A stretch of 64,000 nt of DNA from Limnochorda pilosa (GTDB lineage: Bacteria > Bacillota > Limnochordia > Limnochordales > Limnochordaceae), in assembly GCF_001544015.1 (NCBI RefSeq), contig NZ_AP014924.1:1674001-1738000 (forward strand), given 5' to 3'. The position numbers were made by a program, and so were the translations under genes. Below, piece by piece: positions 24,948 through 32,192 of this stretch (within the stretch, counting starts at the first letter, position 1; every line of letters begins with the position of its first letter). The notes beneath the pieces are model-generated. The model saw only the letters and a program-made list of their open reading frames with translations, was not told the origin of the DNA and ran no database searches.

Positions 24948-26208
24948 TCCCGCCGGAGCCCTGCCGCTCTTGCCTGGGATGGTCCTGGCGGGCGGGCTCG
25001 CGCGCCTGGGCGTGGCCGCCCTGGGGAGCCACCTACCACTGGTGGCCGGATTCGCCCTATGGAGCGCCGGCGTCGTCGCGGCGGCCTGGATGGCGTGCGG
25101 GCGGGAAGGAGCCCGCCTGATGGCCGCGGCCGGGGGGCTCGCGGCGGGGGGCCTTCTGGTCGCCCGTGGGACCCAGCCGGAGCAGGTTGCCACCCAGGCG
25201 CTCCTCTGGCTGGGTTCCTCCGGTCTGGCCCTGGTGGCCACCGCGGTTCCCTGGCGCCGTCTGGCCCGCTATCCCCGGACCGCGGGGCTCGCGAGCCTGG
25301 TCCTCCTGGTGCTCCCCCTCGCAGTGGGTGTGGAGGCGGGCGGGGCGCGCGCCTGGCTGCGGTGGGGGGTGCTCCACTTCCAGCCCGCTGAGGTGGCCCG
25401 AGTGCTGGCGATCCTCTTCGTGGCCGGCCTCCTGGCCGAGGGGGTGGGCCGGGGGGGACGCGGGTCGCCGGCGGCCGGGATCGAACGCCCCTGGCGTCCG
25501 GATCGGGCCGCGATGCTGCCCGCCGGGGCCGGTTGGCTCCTCCTCGCCGCCGTGCTCGTGGCCCAGCGGGATCTGGGGGGCGCCGCCCTGCTCTACGGGC
25601 TGCTACCGGCGGCGTGGCTGCTGGCGGGCGGGCGGTGGCTGACGGCGGCGGCCGCGGTCGGCCTGGGCGCGGCAGGCGCGGTCGGCCTCGCGACCCTTTT
25701 TCACCACGCGACGGCCCGGGTGGCGGCGTGGGCCGACCCCTGGGGCCAGCTCTCGACGGGGGGCTACCAGGTGCTCCAGGGTCTGGCCTCGCTGCGGCTG
25801 GGCGGCCTCTGGGGCGTAGGTGCCCGGCTCACCGCGGGCTCGGCCGTGCCCGCCGCCGCCACCGACCTGCCCCTGGCGGTGATCGCCGAGGGTGCGGGCC
25901 TGGTGGCCGTCCTGGGCATCCTTTACCTGGAATGGTGGATCGTCGACGGGGGGTTGCGCGCGGCCGGGCGGGCACAGGACCTCCTCACGCGCGTCCTGAC
26001 GGGCTCGGCGGCCCTCCTGTGGGGGCTCGAGACCCTGGTGCCCGTCGCGGGCTGGCTCGGGGTCGTCCCCCTGACCGGGCTGCCCCTGCCGCTGGTGAGC
26101 CGCGGCGGCACAGCGCTGCTGGCGCACGGGATCCTCTTGGGGTGGATGCTCTGGGCCCTGCGCGCGGGGCGCGGGAGGCGCCGTCCTTCCGGTGCGTGCG
26201 AGGCTTGA
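24919..26208 (+). CDS. rodA: SEDS-family peptidoglycan glycosyltransferase (FtsW/RodA/SpoVE type)
   Basis: SEDS proteins polymerise glycan strands together with a class B PBP. About ten hydrophobic segments are visible. Conserved SEDS sites are GARAWLRWG, FQPAEVARV, DLGGAALL, and TGLPLPLVSRGGT near the C-terminus. Partnering with the PBP that follows (overlap of 13 bases) suggests a dedicated synthase pair. Elongation (RodA-like) is favoured by its resemblance to the actinobacterial pstP-rodA-pbpA-pknB order, but an FtsW or SpoVE role is possible. Confidence 0.9.
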   Translation: MPIRPRTLPDPAGALPLLPGMVLAGGLARLGVAALGSHLPLVAGFALWSAGVVAAAWMACGREGARLMAAAGGLAAGGLLVARGTQPEQVATQALLWLGSSGLALVATAVPWRRLARYPRTAGLASLVLLVLPLAVGVEAGGARAWLRWGVLHFQPAEVARVLAILFVAGLLAEGVGRGGRGSPAAGIERPWRPDRAAMLPAGAGWLLLAAVLVAQRDLGGAALLYGLLPAAWLLAGGRWLTAAAAVGLGAAGAVGLATLFHHATARVAAWADPWGQLSTGGYQVLQGLASLRLGGLWGVGARLTAGSAVPAAATDLPLAVIAEGAGLVAVLGILYLEWWIVDGGLRAAGRAQDLLTRVLTGSAALLWGLETLVPVAGWLGVVPLTGLPLPLVSRGGTALLAHGILLGWMLWALRAGRGRRRPSGACEA

Positions 26209-27518
26209 AGCGTGGGCTGGCGGCTGGCTTCGCGGGCCTCGCGCTGGGCGCGGGGCTCTGGCTCGCGCCGGCCCCCTGGGCCCACCGGTTGGAGGGGGCT
26301 CTGGGCGTCCTGCGGCCGGCCGCGGAGGTGGGCCGCAGGGGAGGAATCTACGATCGCACCGGAGAACCTTTGGCCGTCAGCTGGGAGGAGCCATCAGGGC
26401 CGGTGCGGCGCTATCAGGTGCCCGAGAGCCTGGCACCGGTGGTGGGGTATGTCGACCCGCGCCTTGGCCGCGCCGGTCTGGAGCGGAGCCTGGACGAGCG
26501 ACTGGCGGCCCGCGGCGGCGGCCGCGACGTGGCGCTTACGGTGAGCCGGGCGCTTCAGGTCGCGGCCGAGGAGGCCTTCGAGGGCCGGGCGGGGGCGGCG
26601 GTGGTCCTGACCGTCCCGGAAGGGGAGATCCTGGCCCTGGTCAGCCTGCCCGGCTTCGATCCCCAACAGGTCGGGGAACGCTGGGCGGAACTGCGGTTGG
26701 ACCCGGGCGCGGCGCTCTTTCCCAGGGCCACCGCAGGGCTCTACCCGCCGGGTTCGGCCTTCAAGGTGGCCGTGATGGCCGCGGCGCTGGAGGCGGGCGC
26801 CGCGTCGGAGGCATCCCGCTATTGGGATGGCGGCTCCCTATCGTGGCCAGGTGGGAGCCTGCGCGACCCCGGCGGGCGTCCGGCGGGTTGGCTGCGCCTG
26901 GACGAGGCCCTGACGCGCTCGTCCAACGTCGTCTTCGGCCGGTTGGGTCTCAAGATGGGGTCCAGGCTGGTGGAGGCGGCCCGGCGCCTGGGCTTCGGCA
27001 GGGCACCGGCTCTGGAGGTCCCCACCGCGGCCGGTCGGCTTCCGGAGGAACCGGTGGGACCGGGTACGGCGGCGCTCCTGGGGATCGGCCAGGGCGCCAT
27101 CGAGGTTTCGCCGCTCCAGATGGCCGTGCTGGCCGGCGTCATCGCGACCGGCGGCCGGGAGGTGACGCCCCGGCTGGTGCGGTGGGTGGCTGGAGAGCCG
27201 CCGGGGCTGCCGCCCCAAGGTGGGTGGTTGCTGGATGCCCGCGTGGCGCAGGCGGTGGGAAAGGCCATGACCCTGGCCGTGGCGGAGGGAACGGGGCGCG
27301 CCGCACGGGGCACGCCCGGCATCGCGGGCAAGACCGGCACGGCTGAGGCTCCTGGCGGAGCCCCGCACGCGTGGTTCATCGGCTTTGCCCCGGCGGAGCG
27401 GCCGCGGGTGGCGGCCGCGGTGGTGGTGGAGCACGGAGGCGCGGGCGGCCGGGTGGCGGCGCCCATCGCGGCCCGGATCCTGCGGGCCGCGGAGGCAATG
27501 GTGGGCGGAGGGGGCTGA
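26196..27518 (+). CDS. pbpA: Class B penicillin-binding protein (PbpA-like transpeptidase)
   Basis: This is a DD-transpeptidase that crosslinks wall peptides. A short N-terminal hydrophobic segment (GLAAGFAGLALGAGLWLAP) anchors it. RRGGIYDRTGEPLA is the usual start of the dimerisation region. The catalytic motifs are S-A-F-K in PPGSAFKVA, S-S-N in TRSSNVVF and K-T-G in AGKTGTAEA. Length is about 440, shorter than typical PBP2 and close to actinobacterial PbpA. The start may be the GTG at 26196 or the TTG at 26205; neither has an ideal ribosome site, so coupling to the upstream gene is likely. Confidence 0.9.
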   Translation: MRGLKRGLAAGFAGLALGAGLWLAPAPWAHRLEGALGVLRPAAEVGRRGGIYDRTGEPLAVSWEEPSGPVRRYQVPESLAPVVGYVDPRLGRAGLERSLDERLAARGGGRDVALTVSRALQVAAEEAFEGRAGAAVVLTVPEGEILALVSLPGFDPQQVGERWAELRLDPGAALFPRATAGLYPPGSAFKVAVMAAALEAGAASEASRYWDGGSLSWPGGSLRDPGGRPAGWLRLDEALTRSSNVVFGRLGLKMGSRLVEAARRLGFGRAPALEVPTAAGRLPEEPVGPGTAALLGIGQGAIEVSPLQMAVLAGVIATGGREVTPRLVRWVAGEPPGLPPQGGWLLDARVAQAVGKAMTLAVAEGTGRAARGTPGIAGKTGTAEAPGGAPHAWFIGFAPAERPRVAAAVVVEHGGAGGRVAAPIAARILRAAEAMVGGGG

Positions 27519-27521
27519 CCC

Positions 27522-29423
27522 GTGGTCGGGCGAGTGTTGACGAGGCGATACCGCCTCGAGGAGCGGGTCGGGCACGGCGGCATGGCGGAGGTCTTTCGGG
27601 CCACCGATCTTCTCCTTTCCCGCGCCGTGGCGGTGAAGGTACTGCTCCCCCAGTTCGCCTCAGACGAGGAGTTCGTCGAGCGTTTCCGCCGGGAGGCCCA
27701 GGCTGCCGCAAGCCTCTCCCACCCCAACGTGGTGAACATCTTCGACGTGGGGGAGGAGGACGGCACCTACTTCATCGTCATGGAGTACGTGCGGGGACGC
27801 ACCCTGCGCGAGGTCCTGCACGAACGGGGGCCGCTCCCTGTGGGCGAGGCGCTGGAAATCGCGGCCCAGGTGGCGGGGGCCCTGGCCGCGGCCCACAGCC
27901 AGGGCCTGGTGCACAGGGACGTGAAGCCGCCCAACATCCTCATCGCCGCCTCGGGCCAGGTGAAGGTGACCGACTTCGGCATCGCCCGCGCCACGAGCGC
28001 GAGCAGCTTGACCCACACGGGCACGGTCCTGGGTTCGGTCTCGTACGTTTCGCCTGAGCAGGCCCGGGGCGCGGAGGTGACCGGCCTTTCGGACCTCTAC
28101 TCCCTGGGGGCCTCCCTCTACGAGATGCTCACCGGCCAGATCCCCTTCCGGGGCGAGACCGCGGTGGCGGTGGCCCTCAAGCACCTCCAGGCGGACCCCA
28201 CCCGGCCGCGGCGCCTCCGCCCGGAGATCCCCGAGGACGTGGAGGCACTGGTCCTGCGGCTCCTCTCGAAGGACCCCGAGCGACGCGCCCGCTCCACCCT
28301 GGCCCTGAAGGAGGAGCTGGAGTCGCTGGCCCGTCGCTACGACCTGGAGGAGCCCACCCGGCTGCTGCAGCGGGCGGGCCTGGGCGCAGAGGGCGGCGGA
28401 GACCATGAGGACGCAGGGGAGGGCGAGGGCGTGGGCGGAAGGGTACCGAGATGGGTCCTGGCAGCCGGGCTGGTACTGGCCGTGACACTCGGCGGCCTCC
28501 TGGGGGCGCGTGCCCTGGCCGGGCTCCTCTTCCCCCCCGAGGTGGTGGTTCCCTCCGTTCGTGGGGAGAGCCTGGAAGCCGCCCGGCTCAAGCTGGAGGC
28601 GGCGGACCTGCGGCTTGAGGAGGGCCCCGGGTTGCCGAGCTCGGAGGTTCCCGCAGGGCACGTGATCTCCCAGGATCCGGCGCCCGAACGCCACGTGCGG
28701 GCCGGCCGCACCGTTCGGGTGGTGGTGAGCAAAGGACCCGAGGTGGTGACGGTTCCCGCCGTGGAGGGACGCGCGCTGCGGGAGGCGCGGCTCGACCTGA
28801 ACGAGCGGGGCCTGAAGGTGGGGCGGGTGGAAGAGCGGTTCGCTCCTGAGGTGCCTCCCGGCCAGGTGCTGGCGCAGGATCCGCCCGCCGACACCAACCT
28901 GGTGAAGGGTGCCCTGGTGGACCTGGTGGTCAGCCGGGGAGGGGCCGGCGCGACGGTGGTCCTGCCCGATTTCGGGGGCATGACCTTCTCGCAGGCAGAA
29001 CAGCGCCTGGCGGATCTGGGGCTCCAGCTCGGCGAGGCCACGGGTCGGGAGGGGCCGGCCCCCCTGGGGGAGATCCTGGAACAGAAGCCGGGTCCGGGCG
29101 CCCGGGTGCCGCAGGGGTCGGTGGTGGATCTGGTCTACTCGACAGGATCCCAGGATGTCGGCCCGCCGGCGCCCGCCACGGTGACGCCTGAGGCCGAGGT
29201 AGCCCAGGGCGCCCTGAAGACCCGGGTGACCGTCCAGGTCCCCGAGGGACCGGCTCAGGAGGTCCTGGTGGTGCTCATCGACGATCGGGGCGCCCGGGAG
29301 GTGCACCGGGCCTACCATCCGGGCGGCAGCCGGGTGGAGGTACCCGTGGAGGCCAAGGGCGCATCGCCCCTGGTGCAGGTCTACCTGGACGGCTCCATGA
29401 TCCAGGAGCTGGCGCTCCGCTAG
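27522..29423 (+). CDS. prkC: PASTA-domain Ser/Thr protein kinase (PrkC/PknB type)
   Basis: This membrane kinase senses peptidoglycan fragments or lipid II and phosphorylates wall, division and translation targets. The kinase domain (1 to about 270) has VGHGGMAEVF, AVKVL (ATP Lys), HRDVKPPNIL (catalytic loop) and DFGIAR. One membrane segment (WVLAAGLVLAVTLGGLLGA) lies near residue 313. Three PASTA repeats follow, starting about VVVPSVRG, VVTVPAVEG and VVLPDFGG. A final beta-rich domain of about 75 residues resembles the extra C-terminal domain of B. subtilis PrkC. GGAGGGGG precedes the GTG start. Its phosphatase and FHA partner are in the same cluster. Confidence 0.95.
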   Translation: MVGRVLTRRYRLEERVGHGGMAEVFRATDLLLSRAVAVKVLLPQFASDEEFVERFRREAQAAASLSHPNVVNIFDVGEEDGTYFIVMEYVRGRTLREVLHERGPLPVGEALEIAAQVAGALAAAHSQGLVHRDVKPPNILIAASGQVKVTDFGIARATSASSLTHTGTVLGSVSYVSPEQARGAEVTGLSDLYSLGASLYEMLTGQIPFRGETAVAVALKHLQADPTRPRRLRPEIPEDVEALVLRLLSKDPERRARSTLALKEELESLARRYDLEEPTRLLQRAGLGAEGGGDHEDAGEGEGVGGRVPRWVLAAGLVLAVTLGGLLGARALAGLLFPPEVVVPSVRGESLEAARLKLEAADLRLEEGPGLPSSEVPAGHVISQDPAPERHVRAGRTVRVVVSKGPEVVTVPAVEGRALREARLDLNERGLKVGRVEERFAPEVPPGQVLAQDPPADTNLVKGALVDLVVSRGGAGATVVLPDFGGMTFSQAEQRLADLGLQLGEATGREGPAPLGEILEQKPGPGARVPQGSVVDLVYSTGSQDVGPPAPATVTPEAEVAQGALKTRVTVQVPEGPAQEVLVVLIDDRGAREVHRAYHPGGSRVEVPVEAKGASPLVQVYLDGSMIQELALR

Positions 29424-29424
29424 C

Positions 29425-30336
29425 GTGGGGGCTCGGGAGACCTTGGGCCGCGTCGTCTCGGGGCGAGTGGTTGAGGTGATCGCCGGCTTCTATCGGGTCG
29501 TGCTGACAGGGGATGGTCCCGTCCTCTGCCGGGCGCGCGGACGTCTGAAGGGGTCCGAAGGGATTCACCCCGGTGACCGGGTGCAGGTGATGGTTCTTGA
29601 CGCCGAGGCCGGTACCGGCCGGGTGGAGGAGGTACTGCCCCGGCGGTCCTTCCTGGCCCGCCCCCCCATCGCCAACGTGGACCGGGTGGTGATCGTCACA
29701 CCCCTGGCCCGGCCCCGGCCCCAGAGCCTCCTGCTGGACCGCCTGCTGGTGCTCACCCTGCATGCCGGCCTGGAGCCGCTCCTCTGCTGGACCAAGGCGG
29801 ATCTGGAGCCGGATCCCGTCGCCCCGGAGCTGGTGGAGGTTTACCGGGCGGCCGGCTTCCGCACGGTGGTGACGTCGGCGCTTTCGGGCCAGGGGATGGA
29901 CGGCCTGGTGGAACGCCTGGAGGACGGGGTGGCGGTCCTCGCCGGTCCATCGGGTGCGGGGAAGAGCGCTCTCTTGAACCGCCTGGCGCCCGGAGCGACC
30001 CAGCAGACCGCGGAGGTGAGCCGGAGGACGGGCCGGGGCCGCCACACCACCCGGTCGGCGAGGCTCTGGCCTGTGGGCGGCGGGTGGCTGGCGGACACGC
30101 CGGGGTTCAGCCGGCTGGACCTGCCGGCGATGGACCCGCGGGAGCTGGCGGGCCTCTACCCCGAGTTCGAGGCGCTCGCGGGAGCGTGCCGGTTCCAGGG
30201 CTGCATGCACGCGACCGAACCGGGCTGCGCGGTGCGGGAAGCCGCGCAGGCAGGCGGGATCCCGCCCTTGCGCTACCAGCAGTACCGCCGGTTGCTCGAC
30301 GAGGTGGAGGAGGCGTATCGAAACCGTTACCGCTGA
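29425..30336 (+). CDS. rsgA: Ribosome small subunit GTPase RsgA
   Basis: RsgA is a circularly permuted GTPase that checks late 30S maturation. After an N-terminal OB fold, the order of motifs is G4 (TKAD, with Thr in place of the common Asn), then G1 GPSGAGKSALLN, a TRSARLW switch segment and G3 DTPGFSRL. The C-terminal zinc site is CRFQGCMHATEPGC. The start is uncertain: the GTG at 29425 lies just after the prkC stop with no clear ribosome site, and a TTG at 29443 follows GGGAG. Position after the kinase and before rpe matches B. subtilis yloQ. Confidence 0.93.
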   Translation: MGARETLGRVVSGRVVEVIAGFYRVVLTGDGPVLCRARGRLKGSEGIHPGDRVQVMVLDAEAGTGRVEEVLPRRSFLARPPIANVDRVVIVTPLARPRPQSLLLDRLLVLTLHAGLEPLLCWTKADLEPDPVAPELVEVYRAAGFRTVVTSALSGQGMDGLVERLEDGVAVLAGPSGAGKSALLNRLAPGATQQTAEVSRRTGRGRHTTRSARLWPVGGGWLADTPGFSRLDLPAMDPRELAGLYPEFEALAGACRFQGCMHATEPGCAVREAAQAGGIPPLRYQQYRRLLDEVEEAYRNRYR

Positions 30337-30351
30337 CATGGAGGTGAGCGC

Positions 30352-31026
30352 GTGATCTGGATGGCCCCCTCGTTGCTTGCGGCCGACCCGGCCCATCTGG
30401 GCGATGCCGCCGCGGCCGTTCCCGACGCGGACTGGCTGCACATCGACGTGATGGACGGGCACTTCGTTCCGAACCTCACCTTCGGCCCGCCGCTCGTCCA
30501 GGCCCTGAGCCGGAGGGCGCGGCCCCCCCTGGACCTCCACCTGATGATCGAGGCCCCCGAACGTTCGGTGGAGCAGTACGTACGGGCCGGAGCGCGGCGG
30601 ATCGCCGTCCACGCGGAGGCCGCAGGGCACCTGCACCGGCTGCTTCAGACGTTGGGATCGCTTGGTGTCGAGCGGGCCGTGGCCATCAACCCGGCCACGC
30701 CGCCGGAGGCGGTGGAGTGGGTGCTCGACGAGTGCGAGGCGATCCTGGTGATGACCGTCAACCCAGGGTGGGGGGGCCAGCGGTTGATCCCGTCCACCCT
30801 CCGGAAGGTGGAGCGGTTGCGTGCGACGCTCGACAGCCGCGGCCTGGACCGGCGCATCGTGGTCGACGGCGGCATCGACCTGGAGACCGTGGCGGCAGCG
30901 GTGCGGGCGGGAGCGGACACGCTGGTGGCGGGGTCGGCTGTCTTCGGGTCGGGCGACCCGGCAGGGGCTCTGGCCCGGCTGCGGGCCGCGGCGGAAGGCG
31001 CGCTCTCCCCCGGGAAGTCCAACTGA
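30352..31026 (+). CDS. rpe: Ribulose-phosphate 3-epimerase
   Basis: Rpe interconverts ribulose-5-P and xylulose-5-P in the pentose phosphate pathway. APSLLAADPAHLG, HIDVMDGHFVPNLTFGP, LDLHLMIEAPE, TVNPGWGGQRLIP and VDGGIDLETV supply the barrel's metal and catalytic residues. The GTG start follows GGAGGTGAG. Length is 224, normal. It closes the run beginning at fhaA; thiN and spoVM, which follow in Bacillus, are not found. Confidence 0.95.
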   Translation: MIWMAPSLLAADPAHLGDAAAAVPDADWLHIDVMDGHFVPNLTFGPPLVQALSRRARPPLDLHLMIEAPERSVEQYVRAGARRIAVHAEAAGHLHRLLQTLGSLGVERAVAINPATPPEAVEWVLDECEAILVMTVNPGWGGQRLIPSTLRKVERLRATLDSRGLDRRIVVDGGIDLETVAAAVRAGADTLVAGSAVFGSGDPAGALARLRAAAEGALSPGKSN

Positions 31027-31043
31027 ACTATATTAAGTAGTGC

Positions 31044-31072
31044 TTGACAACCGATGCCGCCTGCCGTATGAT
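31044..31072 (+). promoter_or_regulatory. Near-consensus sigma-A promoter with no gene attached
   Basis: TTGACA (31044-31049) is separated by exactly 17 bases from TATGAT (31067-31072). This is one of the best sigma-A promoters in the window, yet no convincing ORF follows on this strand before the antisense rpmB gene. Confidence 0.75.
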
Positions 31073-31078
31073 CTTTCC

Positions 31079-31214
31079 AGGACCACGGGAGGCTCGGAGC
31101 GAAAGAGGGTGGTGCCCCCGTCGCAGCAGGGCGCGTGGAAGGTGGTCACGGCGACCCTCCAGTAGCGTTCAGCCCGCAATCGGCGCGAAAAAAGGCCCGA
31201 AAGCCCTCGGGCCT
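31079..31214 (+). ncRNA. Candidate small structured RNA in the 330-base gap after rpe
   Basis: The gap 31027-31356 holds no credible gene. A transcript from the 31044 promoter could fold into nested stems: GAGG (31105-31108) with CCTC (31156-31159), GTCGC (31120-31124) with GCGAC (31151-31155), and CGTG (31134-31137) with CACG (31147-31150). The last two are stacked. A strong hairpin at 31193-31214 could mark the 3' end but has no T-run on this strand. A 61-codon frame from 31068 encodes a low-complexity Arg/Ser-rich peptide and is not convincing. The family is not recognised; B. subtilis has spoVM at this place. Confidence 0.3.
31187..31214 (-). terminator. Intrinsic terminator of rpmB
   Basis: On the minus strand AGGCCCGA and TCGGGCCT form a perfect 8-bp stem around a six-base loop, followed by a run of T. 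This is a textbook terminator about 140 bases after the rpmB stop. Confidence 0.9.
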
Positions 31215-31356
31215 CAGGCCAGTCTATGAGCTGGTCCGGTTGACCACAACTGAACATGACTCCCCCTGTGGGCAGGGTCGACCTGGGGACGGAGCAGACC
31301 TGTGCGTAGCGATCAGCCGAGCTCTCCCAGGTCTCCCCGCGCGCGGGCGGGGCGGG

Positions 31357-31548
31357 TCAGAGGGCGCGCACCACCCGGCCGGACCGGAGGCAGCGGGTGC
31401 AGACGTAGGTGCGGCGGGTCTTGCCGTCGACGAGGATACGCATTTGCTGAAGATTGGGCAGCCACTTCCGGCGCGTCTTGCGGTGGGAGTGGCTCACTTC
31501 ATTGCCGGTCTCGGTCTGCCGATGGCAATAGTGGCAACGGCGAGCCAA
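31357..31548 (-). CDS. rpmB: 50S ribosomal protein L28
   Basis: This 63-residue protein begins MARRCHYCHRQTETGNEVSH and contains SHRKTRRKWLPNLQ and VCTRCLRSGRVVR. The pairs C-x-x-C at both ends form the zinc ribbon of the Cys-containing L28 form. The TTG start is set by AAAGGAGGG seven bases upstream. The gene runs against its neighbours, as in B. subtilis between spoVM and yloU, and has its own promoter and terminator. Confidence 0.95.
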   Translation of the reverse strand: MARRCHYCHRQTETGNEVSHSHRKTRRKWLPNLQQMRILVDGKTRRTYVCTRCLRSGRVVRAL

Positions 31549-31604
31549 GGGAGGCCCTCCTTTCGGCGACTGGCTCCAGGACGCCCGCGTCGGGCACGGC
31601 TAGA

Positions 31605-31633
31605 AGTCTACCACAGAGGCTGCACGTTGACAA
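31605..31633 (-). promoter_or_regulatory. rpmB promoter
   Basis: On the minus strand TTGTCA (31633-31628) and TAGACT (31610-31605) are 17 bases apart. The -35 overlaps the -35 of the divergent asp23 promoter. Confidence 0.6.
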
Positions 31634-31655
31634 GGAGAAGGACCGATGATATAGA
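31627..31655 (+). promoter_or_regulatory. Promoter for asp23-fakA-degV-recG
   Basis: TTGACA (31627-31632) and TATAGA (31650-31655) are 17 bases apart, close to the sigma-A consensus. The start of transcription would lie near 31662, giving a leader of about 115 bases. Confidence 0.75.
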
Positions 31656-31710
31656 ACCCTTGAGGTTGGGCCTGCGCATAAGGGGCTCACGCCCGCGGGA
31701 CCCGGCCTGG

Positions 31711-31728
31711 GCGGGGGCCAGCCCCCGC
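31711..31728 (+). other. Strong hairpin in the asp23 leader
   Basis: GCGGGGGC (31711-31718) is the exact complement of GCCCCCGC (31721-31728), with only two bases between them, so the loop must open slightly. It lies in the 5' leader about 50 bases before asp23. No T-run follows. It may shape leader stability or be incidental in GC-rich DNA. Confidence 0.4.
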
Positions 31729-31777
31729 AAGGACCGGCGTGGCCATGGGCTGCTGCCGCAGGGGAGGGGGGCGGGCG

Positions 31778-32176
31778 ATGCCGGAGGGCCTGGATAGCCA
31801 GCTTGGGAAGGTTCGGATCGCCGACGAGGTGATCGCGGCGGTGGCGGGCGCCGTGGCCGTTTCGTGCTACGGGCTGGTGGGTATGGCGGCCCGGAGCGTC
31901 CAGGATGGGCTGTCGGAGCTCCTGGGCCAGGACCAGATCGACCGCGGCGTCCGGGTGCGCCTGGACCCGGACGGAAACACGATCATCGACCTCTACGTGA
32001 TGGTGCAGTACGGGGTCAACATCGCCGAAGTGGCCGAGAACGTCAAGGAGCAGGTGCGCTACCAGGTCGAGAGGATGCTGGGGCTGAAGGTGCGCGCCGT
32101 CAACGTCCACGTGCAGGGCGTTCGGGTGGAGCGTCCGGAGCAGGAAGGGCGCACCCCGGCCGCACACACGGTGTAG
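31778..32176 (+). CDS. yloU: Asp23/Gls24 (DUF322) family envelope protein YloU
   Basis: These small proteins are abundant envelope-stress or membrane-associated factors. LGKVRIADEVIAAVAGAVAV, the GLVGMAAR segment, GVRVRLDPDGNTIIDLYVMV and VKEQVRYQVERMLGL span the family profile. The ATG at 31778 follows AGGGGAGGGGG. The 132-residue product has a charged tail. It precedes fakA as in most Bacillota; its own role is not known. Confidence 0.9.
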   Translation: MPEGLDSQLGKVRIADEVIAAVAGAVAVSCYGLVGMAARSVQDGLSELLGQDQIDRGVRVRLDPDGNTIIDLYVMVQYGVNIAEVAENVKEQVRYQVERMLGLKVRAVNVHVQGVRVERPEQEGRTPAAHTV

Positions 32177-32192
32177 TGTCGGGGGGAGTTCG

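Noticed and set aside
29425-30336. TKAD in RsgA as loss of GTP specificity
   Set aside because: TKxD is used by active GTPases such as Ffh and FtsY, so the change is probably tolerated.
31106-31116. T-box-like sequence (AGGGTGGTGCC) after the 31044 promoter
   Set aside because: The core differs from AGGGTGGTACC, there is no room for a Stem I and specifier loop, no terminator/antiterminator pair, and no aminoacyl gene downstream.
31068-31253. A 61-codon ORF near the spoVM position
   Set aside because: Its Arg/Ser-rich sequence has no similarity to the 26-residue SpoVM peptide, and its start lies inside the promoter -10.
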